A DNA stretch of 64,000 nucleotides from Adiantum capillus-veneris (Eukaryota; Streptophyta; Polypodiopsida; Polypodiales; Pteridaceae): positions 80,936,760 to 81,000,759 of the forward strand of contig CM043948.1 of NCBI GenBank assembly GCA_014529385.2, read 5' to 3'. The translations under genes were made by a program, and so were the position numbers. Below are positions 47,098 to 56,165 of this stretch, one piece after another (position 1 is the stretch's first letter; each line of letters starts with the position of its first letter). The notes below the pieces were generated by a model. It was not told where the DNA came from, searched no databases, and saw only the letters and a list, made by a program, of their open reading frames with translations.

Positions 47098-47955
47098 TTA
47101 ACGACAAAAATACAAGCAAAAGTTCATGTGTCCTAGTCTTGAAATTGTTGCTCTGCTCTTCTTAGCCTTCTTCTTGTTCTTGCTGTGTCTTCGAGTCTTT
47201 CTTCGTTTCTTGCTCTTTCTGTCCTCATCATTGAAGTCAGAGGAGGAAGAAATGACTACCAAAAGAGGATGAGGATGAACTGGAAACACCCTCAAAGCGT
47301 ACACATTTCTTTGTCTTTCGTGCATTTGCAAAAGTAGACTTCCGACCCAAGTAGCCAGGATAGTCTGCTCGACTCTGTCTCCTCAGCTCCTTCTTGGTCT
47401 TCAAGAGTCGGCTGACTCACCTTTCTATTGCTTCGTCAAATTATCCTCCGAATACACCCACAGAATAGGCATTTTCTTCAAAGCTGGCTTCAAAGGTGAA
47501 TTGATGGCCATACACCATCAAGTGCATTTCGTCTATGGGGTGCTTGGTCAAAATTTTCGCATATTGAGGATCTTTTGAACACTGGAGCACCTGCCGAGCA
47601 CAGGCATCAACCTGCCACCACTGACACTACATCTCCATTCGTTCATACTCCATGGGCAGAGGTGGTCCGTACTCGCATATTGAGGATCTTTTGAACACTG
47701 GAGTACCTGCCGAGCACAGGCATCAACCTGCTGTTGACACCGCATCTCCATTCGTTCATACTCCGTGGGCGGAGGTGGTCCGTACTCCCCTTCCGAATCA
47801 ACAGAAGGTGATCGTCGTCCATTCGAGCCTTCCATATTTTCACTTGAACCTGATTTGTCAGGTGTATTAGTTTGCTCCTTGCAGGATTCGTCAATTGAAT
47901 CCATGTGTGTCGCAGTACGAGGGATCGAATTCTCCATAGAAGCAAAATCAATTGA
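47098..47955 (-). pseudogene. Internal gag-position region of LTR-Y element
   Basis: On the minus strand, immediately after the primer site, a frame begins MENSIPRTATHMDSIDESC. It continues through a 116-bp tandem duplication (units from 47559 and 47675) and, with stops, into a Lys/Arg-rich segment (KSKKRRKTRRHSKNKKK). No known domain is recognisable. Its position suggests a gag-like product of a non-autonomous LTR element. Confidence 0.45.
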
Positions 47956-47967
47956 GCTTTGATACCA
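47956..47967 (-). promoter_or_regulatory. Primer binding site of LTR-Y element
   Basis: On the minus strand TGGTATCAAAGC, one base after an LTR ending GTTACA. Identical to the LTR-X site. Confidence 0.8.
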
Positions 47968-47968
47968 C

Positions 47969-48562
47969 TGTAACAAACTTGGACACCCCAAGTCGAGATT
48001 CTGACACGACACACGTGAGAGGAATTGAAAACCACTTACTAAACTTAATCACAATTGAGAGAGACGACATGGTCCGGCATAGTTCTGTGCCCAGAGATAT
48101 TAGCCCCAAAGTTTGGCGCCCCTTTCGGTATTTCTTTTTATATTAATTCTTGGCAAAGTACAATGTCTGAGGGTCCTTTCTTTGCTCAATGCTCCCAAGC
48201 CAATCTAAGAGAGAATGAGGCCTGGCAAATCCTTACAAAGGCTCTTGGCCCTCCAAAAGCAGTTAAATGAAAAGCTTTCAAGTCCAAAAGCATCTGGTCT
48301 AAATTCCCTAGCGCCAAAAGCTGCCAGCACACATCGCGGAAATCCGAACAGATGCCATGTCAACAACCAGCGCAAATCGCGGAGCTGTCCATACAGCACT
48401 CCCACGTCAACAGGTCGACGCGATTGCTTTATTTTAATGTTCTTGTGTCCCCTCGGCCCCATCGGACGAGACCCCATAAGTTGGAACAACTTGTGACATT
48501 TAAATCTATCAGTTTCACTGGGGTTTGTCCGACCGGACATGCCGCGTCATCACTTTGTGACA
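47969..48562 (-). repeat. 5' LTR of LTR-Y element (outer end tentative)
   Basis: The plus-strand left end TGTAACAAACTTGG is fixed by the primer site. The right end is guessed at CTTTGTGACA by analogy with other LTRs here. It contains GGCGCCCCTTTCGGTATTTC (48115-48134), which is also present in the gypsy LTR at 61505-61524. Confidence 0.55.
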
Positions 48563-49334
48563 GTGGCCATCTTGTGGTCCCCAATACTATGTTATGTCGA
48601 GAAGTTCGGGGTAGAGGTAGGAAGGCATCAGGCCTCTGATTGTTAGGATGAATGGCTTAATCGACGACAAACATCTAACATTCAAAAAAGAGGGGAAAAA
48701 AAATAAAGAAAAACTTCAATTCAGCCATGGAAACTGCACTCATACACAAGGCCAAGAACAACTCAAAACTCGTGTGTGTGATGATTTCATGTAGCCTCAA
48801 CCCAATTGCACAAATACAGTGCTTGTTTTCCCTTTAGGAAACCACAGCTTGCAAAGCAACCTTTAAGGTTAAATCCTATGAATGCTAATATAACTGACAC
48901 AGAACGGTGAAAATGAAAAATTGAAATTAACTGCTACAAGTAGGCCACATGGGCCAACTGAAAAACTAAACACGGCCAGGGGATCAAGCCCCTCCTAAAG
49001 AGTACTATGCCCTCGCTACCTACAGAAGAGAGGAGCTTCTGAAAAATAAACACCCTGAAACAGCTGCACAATATGCTCAATGATCTCCAATGCAAAGATA
49101 ACAAAGAAAGCCAGCAATCAATGAGAGTGGTGATAGCTGCCCGAACAAATAGCTGCCCACAATGCGGGCCAAAATCCACCAATCAGCATTAACAGCCACC
49201 ATAAAATCAATGGCAAAACAAGTAAGATAAGGCATATGAAGATGAGGATGACGGTGAAAAAGTTAAAGGGAGACACCAAGTCTCCAAAAATCTATCTCCA
49301 AAAGGAAAAGCCCAATGGCTCCAACTAAAAGTTC
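48563..49334. other. Gene-free stretch
   Basis: No recognisable gene. If the HINT gene continues to the left, this would be intron; I searched the minus strand here for its missing HxHxH exon and did not find it. Confidence 0.45.
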
Positions 49335-49497
49335 CATAGTTACCCCGAACGGGGAATGGGGAATGGCAACGAGCATGACATGCCATTCCTTGTTACGGAT
49401 ACTCACGTTTGAAACACGGAACACGCAGATTCGGAACGGGAAGTTGGAATAGGAATGGGGAACGGAGACTTGAAAATGGCCATTCCTTGTAACTATG
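49335..49497. mobile_element. Small hAT-like MITE, relative of 44796-45506
   Basis: Ends CATAGTTACC and GTAACTATG enclose GGAATGGGGAATGG/CCATTCC repeats in 163 bp. The flanks ACTAAAAG (49324-49331) and ACTAAAAC (49498-49505) match at 7 of 8 bases but are offset by three bases on the left, so the target duplication is imperfect. Confidence 0.7.
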
Positions 49498-49837
49498 ACT
49501 AAAACAACCCAGGAGGAATGCTCAGACTCTCAAGAAACCAGTACACTTGCTGAGGTGGTTGTTGAAGACTGCAGACATCCAGCACACCTCAACTAGGAAG
49601 ACAGAAAAAAGGAATCGGAGTAGACACTGTTGGAGACAAAACTGCAGGGAGAACTTGGTAAAGAGGATAGAGACGCCTCCCCCACCCAGACACACACCCA
49701 CAAAGAAACACAAGCACACTACAGGTGAGAAATCCCTCCCTTTCTTAATGAGAAGTTCTCACACCCTGTACACAGATAGCAAACAATGAAGGTGCTGATC
49801 AACACCAAATGAAAATTCAGAGCAAGGCAATACATAC

Positions 49838-50656
49838 ATGCTGTGGGACCATTATTAATTACCACCCTGTAACCCTCTTCTATGCCTTCTTGCTTCGCAA
49901 TAACCCCAGTTGTGTACATCAAATGGCCTAAAATATCCTTATGCCTCTCATCAGCCTGCAAAAATTCAAAGCTGCAGCACATAAGCACAAATTATGGTAG
50001 ACAGTCTTCCTGGTCATTAATGCAAGCCAAACAAAATAAACCGGTAGCTTTCATAATCTAAATTCCCTAACCACCAATAGAAAACACCCAACAAAGTTCT
50101 TTGCACACCTTAGAAAGCTGGGTTAAGCCATCTCGAATTTTTGGAATCAGAACAATGTGTACCGGTGCTTGAGGAGAGATATCACGAAAAGCAAGAACCT
50201 TGTCATCTTCATAGACAACTGTTGAAGGTATCTCTTTTTTTATGATTTTGTCAAAACTGTAACAAAAAATCAAAATCCACTGGAGTAAACAGAGTAGTGC
50301 TTATTGCTACAGCAAGGTGGTATCTACCAAGTTTACATTACAGTCCAGCAATCACTCACATTGTTGGAGCACCTGTATCTACCGATGCTGCCACAGAGAG
50401 CGCATTTTCTTCCTCATTATTTTGAGCTCGCACATTAAAAAACCGTCTGTGACATTAACCAAAGCAAACATTTTGAGGCAAATGCCAGAAGATAGCTCAT
50501 AAAAATTCATGCAGATATGAAATATGAGGGACTCACCCTATACGAAAACCTTACCTTGTTTCAGAGTAAGAACAAGAACTAAAGTTCCTCTCAGGAAATA
50601 GCAATCTTTCAGCTGCACCTCTCCATTTTCCAGATGCTCTTTGAATCACAGACACC
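49838..50656 (-). CDS. HINT: HINT-type HIT-domain protein, partial (four exons)
   Basis: Four minus-strand exons fit GT-AG introns with matching phases: about 50656-50555, 50446-50360, 50256-50109 and 49955-49838. Joined, they read a Ser/Arg-rich lead like a plastid transit peptide, then [39 protein letters not shown] and [12 protein letters not shown], the ordered signature of plant HINT purine-nucleoside phosphoramidases. The protein would hydrolyse adenosine phosphoramidates in the organelle. Missing are the first exon with ATG and the last exon with the histidine triad HxHxH. The final visible exon ends in phase with the expected Cys-Gln continuation. It may be a real gene with long introns or a 5'/3'-truncated relic. 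The exons show no stops, which favours recent or present function. Confidence 0.8.
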
Positions 50657-50939
50657 CTAAACAAACATGAAATACACTACAACTTGTCTTCCATTCAGTA
50701 ATTTATCCTGCTAAAGGTATCAGACAACATACAATTGTGACATAAATAAGACAAAAGAAAGACTATCCAGTGTTTATTGTCTTTTATTGAAATCCGCTTT
50801 TGCAAGTGGTTCATTCAGGAGAAGCTAAGGGAAACATCTTTTGGCTAGCTGCACAGACCTAATCAGTATGCCTGGATTTTTGTAAGGTCACATGGGGTAA
50901 GCATGCATCGATAAGAGTACCTTTAGGGGCACTCGCAAC

Positions 50940-51210
50940 ATAAAGAACTTGATTTCAGTTCCTACAATTGCTATTGTAGGTCTTCATGTATATTTTGTGG
51001 ATGATAAATGTATGCTTCATGATTTCGGCAATGGTGATGTAATTGTGATGTCCGGCACATTATGCAATGGCTTGTATCGCATGAATACTGACAAGCATGC
51101 CTCAAATGCCTTGCTTGTTCGTACTTGTTCTATGGCTAAATCATAGTAATGACATGCATGTTTTGGTCATTAGAACTTTAGTAACTTGCTTTATTGAAGG
51201 AAAGAAGCAC
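50940..51210 (+). pseudogene. Copia pol fragment (protease-integrase junction)
   Basis: The frame reads FVDDKCMLHDFGNGDVI, then GTLCNGLYRM, and after stops HACFGH. This is collinear with 6475-6690 of the complete copia element (FVDDRCTVHD, LCRGLYKL, HARFGH). It lies just upstream, in HINT terms, of the last HINT exon visible and may have displaced its first exon. Both ends are broken; the right end meets the LINE. Confidence 0.7.
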
Positions 51211-51562
51211 ACGCCAATCTGAGCGCTCGCTACTGCTGAACGCCCCCCCCCCCCCCCCCCCCTCGCTGCCCTCGCACCGCCCCCCACCCCCGCCTGCCCT
51301 TGCGTGCGGCAGCCCAGCCCGCCCGCCCGCCCCCTGCTGCGCGTACCCGCCCCTGCCCCCATCTCGCGCTGCCCCCCAGTCCGCCCACTGCCCCCCTTTC
51401 GCGCCGCCATCCCCCCCCCCCCCCCCCCCCCCCCCCCGGCGCCTTCTTCTTCCCGAAGCCTCCTGCACTTGGCTCTGGTAGCACTGTTTCTTTGGACTGC
51501 TCGGCGTGCTCGGCTGCAGAGTCGCTTCACCGCCCGCTTCTTCGCCACAGCAGTAGACATAG

Positions 51563-53425
51563 ATGGAGGCTCCAGCTCCGCCACAGAGGGACTCGTCCGA
51601 AGCCCCCTCGCCCGACCCCGCTGAGCCCACCATTTGACTTGGTCTTTCGCCGACAGAGCAAGCGAGCCTAGCCGCAGAGGTAGAGCGCTTGCAAGCGACT
51701 TCTATCGTCTGCAAGATTCTCGGCACCCGACCTAGCAGAGGAGAGCTGCGTGACCTTCTCCAGGCCCGCCTTCTCGCAGGAGTGGGCAAGATCTTGGACA
51801 TACAGATACTCGGACGAGGTTACTATCAGCTCGAGTTTGAGACCTCCGAGACGGCGTCCAAGGTCATCGCCATGAGTCCATTGAACATCCGAGCAGCACG
51901 AGCCCACTTTCGATAGTGGAGACATGGTTTCGTCGTTCGACCCTGCTTCGGATGTTCTAGTAGAGGAGGCAGACATCCCCATCTCCGTCTGCTTTTCGGG
52001 TTTGCGGAGGGCGTACTTACCACTTTTGTCCAGGATCGGCTCAGCCATTGGGACTGTCCTAGAGACACCTCGCACGGCAGCTCAGTAGCTACCAAGGCGG
52101 CTCGAATTCCCTCAGTTTGCGTCTTGGTCAGAGACACTCACACGCTCCCGAAGGTTATTTTTCTGCCTCGGGTGAGTGGGGGTTGGTTTAGACAGAGTGT
52201 GGAGTATTCAGGCCTCCCGAACGAATGCTTCATTTGTCGACAGATGGGCCATCTAGCGAAGGCCTGTCCACGGAGGAGGCCTCGACCTACACCACAGCCT
52301 CAGCCCCAGCCTGCAAGGGCTCGCCAGCAGCCACAGACAGAGACACTGCACACACATGCAGAGCCACCCTCTGAGCCTGGGGCTCCAGCGGAGGAGGGAT
52401 GGCAGCAGGTCCGTGGTTGACGGCGATAGGGGCCACAGCGATAGCCTGGCACTCAGAGTGGTCCTCAGGCGCCTACTCAGCAGCAGTGGGTTCCCAGTGG
52501 GTTTGGTCCTCTTGAGCAGGATGAGGTCCCTGCTCCACCCCCCACAGCTTCACCCTCGACAGCCCCTCCCCGTCCAGAGTTCCCCCCCTCTTCCTCATCC
52601 TCCCCCCCACCTCCTGCTCCCGCCACCTCTTCTTCCCGCCCCTCTACCTCTACCGCTCCCCCCCGCCCCTCTTCTCCACCACTCCCCCTTGCTCCTTCTC
52701 CCCCCCCCCCCCCTCCCGCTTTAGTTCCACAGTCGTCCCAGGGGGCAAGGCCTTCTCCGGCTACTAGGAGATCTCTTGGCAGCGCCTTTGCCACGAGTCG
52801 CTTGGCGAGAGAGGGATAGCCTTTCTTGCGGCCCCCTCTACAGGTACAGACGTCCCCCCTTGCAGATATCCCTCGAGGTCTGACGAGCATTGACATCCGA
52901 CGCCGATGGGACTTCTTCGACTACGACTTCACTCGTTTTCTCGGTGACCCCTCAGTAGACCATGAGGCAGCATGCTTCAGGGTCCATGTTCTGTTCCTTG
53001 CAGCTAGGGGGACAGAGGCCTTGGACTCAGCAGTTGGCTTCTCCTTTCCCCTTTGCGGCAGGGACCAAACAGAGTGGACTCTCGACTCAGTTTTGGGATG
53101 GTTGCACACACAGGTCCTAGAGTTCTCTCACCACATGGGAGAACTAGGAGTTACACACATGCTTCAGACTTTGTGGCCATTGGCCAAGTTTGCGGTGACA
53201 CCTCCAGATTCAGCAGGATGTAGACACATTGTGGTTTACTTCTTTGCTGATACACAGTGCTTGCCATGCTATGTATACATTCATGAGGACTCCTGGACAG
53301 AGGAGGTTGCTTTACGTACGGCTCGCTCTGCTTGGGCTTGGGCCAGGCACTCGTTGCAGTCACGCCTATCTAGAGGACGTTCGGATGCGGATAGTACTCC
53401 CCATCCAAGCCAGCCTCGAAGATAG
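51563..53425 (+). pseudogene. LINE ORF1: DUF4283-like, CCHC knuckle, Pro-rich linker, unknown C-terminal domain
   Basis: From ATG 51563 (MEAPAPPQRDSSEAP) the frame has a TGA at 51635. It then carries SIVCKILGTRPSRGELRDLL and GRGYYQLEFETSE, an RRM-like DUF4283 domain that binds RNA. A frame change near 51912 is followed by a recovered segment with the CCHC knuckle CFICRQMGHLAKAC (about 52220-52261). After stops at 52418, 52427 and 52442 the same frame continues as a Pro/Ser linker (52450-52815). Beyond TAG 52817 lies an intact 199-codon block to 53425 (DFFDYDFTRFLGD, HMLQTLWPLAKFA, ADTQCLPCYVYIHEDSW) that matches no domain I know. It is a nucleic-acid chaperone-type ORF1, now inactivated by nonsense codons. 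Confidence 0.75.
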
Positions 53426-53468
53426 CCCGTCTAGCTGCTACCGCAGCATCTGTTCTCTCTCGCTCCCC

Positions 53469-54028
53469 ATGAGGATCGTCTCATGGAACGTGCAAGGACT
53501 AGGTGGGCCCCAGTTTCAGCGTCAGCGGGGCCGACTGCGTCTGGAGCTTCAGCGTTGCCTTGTGGAAGGAGAGATTGATCTCCTTATGCTTCAGGAGCAC
53601 CATCTGTGTGAGAGCCGCATTAGACGTTGTGGTCAGCTCTTACGTGGACGATATGATACTTTTTGGTCAGCTTCTTTTGGACCTCGAGGCATCCAGGGTG
53701 GGGTATGTATGACTACTACGGACTCTTTGTAGCAGGCCATTGTGGGCAGAGGGATTATTGTGCCAGGCAGGGCTCAGTGGATTACTATGCAGGTTCAGGG
53801 TTGCCTAGTGGGCTTCGTGAACATCTATGCGCCCAATGTGGCGAGTGCTCGAGCAGAGTTTTGGTCACAGATAGTTGAGTCTCTACAGCAGGCAGAACAC
53901 TGGTGCATAGGAGGGGACTTCAACATGTTGGAGGACCCTTCTGACACGATTGGTGGTAGCCATGCTACTGTGCATGGAGTTGAGCTGGCAGCTTGGGAGA
54001 GGTTTTGTATGACTCTGAGGGTCTCAGA
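53469..54028 (+). pseudogene. LINE ORF2, endonuclease portion, truncated
   Basis: ATG 53469 begins MRIVSWNVQGLGGPQ, the first endonuclease motif, 43 nt after the ORF1 stop. It is followed by LLMLQEHHL, GFVNIYAPN and the catalytic GGDFNM. One in-frame TAG lies at 53730-53732. The frame runs into the LTR at 54029 after TLRVSDV, so the reverse transcriptase was separated by that insertion. Confidence 0.85.
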
Positions 54029-54117
54029 TGTCACCAGCGTGTGACTACTATCTATCCTTTTTGTTGATTTCTTTCTTATTATTTAATATTTATTCATTTT
54101 CACTTTTTGGAAACACC
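54029..54117 (+). repeat. Start of a plus-strand gypsy LTR (host of the nested element)
   Basis: TGTCACCAGCGTGTGACTAC is the first bases of the gypsy LTR read in transcript orientation. Here it lies on the plus strand, running from the LINE break at 54028 to the insertion point of the nested element. It resumes at 62787. Confidence 0.9.
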
Positions 54118-55592
54118 TGTAACCGGCCTGTTCAATCCAAAAAGGGCGGTAGACTTTACTTTAAACCTTGATTTAGCTTTCACCCATTATTAGTCGTCTA
54201 TTATACCTGCGCTAAAGTGACACAAGAGAGGGGAATGGGATACAGATGCTAGAATGCACCTGTATGAGAAGACCGACACCAGATTGGCCCCTAACTTAGG
54301 CGCCCCTTTCGATATTTCTTTATTGTTTAAAAGAGGGAATATACACTGTGGTTCTTTCCAAGCTGCCCCGCACAACCTTGGCTGAATTTTGACTGTTCTG
54401 GCTTGATTTCGGCAACATAACTGTACTAGAACCCTTCACAGTCAGTATTCCCACGCATTGGCCGACTTTCCCGACGCATACGGGCATTTTGCAAAACCTG
54501 GCGAGAATCTGCAGCACGCTGAATTCTCTGTTTTCAGCCCTGAAAATGCGCCAGATCGCCTGTACAGGGGTTCCCTTGCGTCCCTGAACCTCCTGGGGGT
54601 ATTAGGGTCCGTTTAGGGCCAAAACCCTAAACCTGCAAAAATACACAGCAGGCTGTAATTTACTGTTTTGGGCTCCGTTTCGCGTGCCGGTCGCATCCGT
54701 AGCAAGTCCTCGAGCTCCCGCACCTGTAGGGCTACTTGCCCTTTGAATCGGACGAGATTTCTTGCGTGAAACCTCTCCGAATTCACCTGTACCTGCCGGG
54801 GATTAGCCGCTAGCTAATCCAGTACCTGTGCAAGAGGCTCTTGCCTCGGCAATCGCGCATGAACCCACACAACTGTACATTGGTCAAATGAAGAGCCCAC
54901 TAGAGGGGCATAACATACTGCCAAAGGGGAGAGAGAGGGCAGTGCGTAGCGTACAGGGCATCACTCCTGGCACCGTACTGTGCATAAGAGGGAAAGCAAG
55001 CACTCCATAGCTCTTAACCTGTGACAAAACTGAAAATGAGACTCTCCCCCTCCTAAATTCAGCGCCAACTCTTGTTGCATGAGGCAAGTGCACCAGAAGG
55101 TGCCACTTGGCACATTTACAAGCATTTTCCCGTTTCGGGGTTGCCGCCTAAAAATCTCCCAACCGGCTGCCCAGTTGACTTCACGGCAGAGTAAGAAAAT
55201 GTTCCCTTTGTCATTCCGGAGGTAATGACGTCAACACATTTTCAGGTCCCAAAATAGCAGTTCCCTAAATTTTAGGAGATGCTGCCATTGTATCTTTCTA
55301 GGTCATCCGACCATCTTTGTACACTGCGGCCACATCCAGAACTGAAATGTAGCCTCTGTAGCAAAGGATTCCACTTTGGCTAGTCAATTACCCCACTTTG
55401 GCTAACCATAGTCTTTGTCCAACCTTAGTGCTCTCTTGCCCTCAAGCCTGGACTCCCTCTGGACAGTTCCACACTAGCTATGCAATGCAGGGCAGTTAGA
55501 TTTCCCGAGGGGTGTTTCCAAAAAGTGAAAGTAAATAGATAATAAGAAAGAAATCAACAAAAAGGATAGATAGTAGTCACACGCTGGTGACA
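54118..55592 (-). repeat. 3' LTR of gypsy element
   Basis: 1,475 bp; plus-strand ends TGTAACCGG and GGTGACA. It holds an inverted pair of plant telomere-type units, GTTTAGGG...CCCTAAAC (54611-54632). Confidence 0.95.
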
Positions 55593-55605
55593 TACCCCCC
55601 TCTTG
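55593..55605 (-). other. Polypurine tract of gypsy element
   Basis: The minus strand reads AAGAGGGGGGTA directly before the 3' LTR start TGTCACC. Confidence 0.85.
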
Positions 55606-56165
55606 AAATCTCAAACGTCCTCGTTTGCATCTATGTCGTACATGCTCCTAGTCAACACTGATGTATACAACACCTGTGGACACATATACGACACATACAT
55701 GCTCATTGTCAACCCTGGTGTATTCAACACCTCGTCGACACATGTATTGCCTGCGTGTGAACCCTGTCCCAATGACATAGTGGTAGCTGCGCACTCTGCC
55801 ATTGCTTTGAGTCACTAACTTTCCAATGACAAAATGGTAGCTGCACATTTTGCCACTGTCTTATAGTACACGTTGGATCCCGTAACACTTTCGAGCATAC
55901 CCAAACCGACAGTGTAAGAATGCAGTTACACATGTACTCTTTAATAGAAGCAATTACTGTATCCTTGACAAACTGACAAGAAATACTCACTTCTATAGCA
56001 CTAACCAAACTTTTGGACATTCCATAAGAGCAATTGCCAAACTGACAATCTGTACAGCTCTAACATTCATGTAACAGGTATTTCATTTGAGCCCACTTTA
56101 AATACCATGTACATCATTTGTTTCAGAATCCATTGTCACACTGACAATCCATGTAGCTCTGAAAC
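55606..56165 (-). other. Gypsy 3' untranslated region with short repeats
   Basis: Between the pol stop and the purine tract. It contains repeated phrases (for example GGTAGCTGC near 55783 and 55829; CATATACGACACATACATGC-like duplications near 55630-55740). No frame of note. Confidence 0.6.

Larger units (their letters stand above)
51215..54028 (+). mobile_element. LINE (non-LTR retrotransposon), 3'-truncated by an LTR
   Basis: GC-rich DNA with a 5' leader containing two poly-C runs (51243-51262 and about 51413-51437), an ORF1 (51563-53425) and the endonuclease part of ORF2 (from 53469). It ends abruptly inside ORF2 at 54028, where a gypsy LTR begins. The reverse transcriptase is not in the window. 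Base composition contrasts sharply with the AT-rich DNA on its left. Confidence 0.85.

Noticed and set aside
51178-51801. Several overlapping Gly-rich and Pro-rich frames on both strands around 51.2-51.8 kb
   Set aside because: Produced by GC-rich leader and poly-C runs of the LINE; only the frame with DUF4283-like motifs is meaningful.
54118-54400. Short minus-strand frames in both gypsy LTRs (for example 54190-54375 and 61396-61581)
   Set aside because: They are duplicated only because the LTRs are duplicated, and no conserved protein is recognisable.
54611-54632. Interstitial telomere array
   Set aside because: Only single TTTAGGG-type units, in inverted order, within an LTR; not a tandem telomeric tract.
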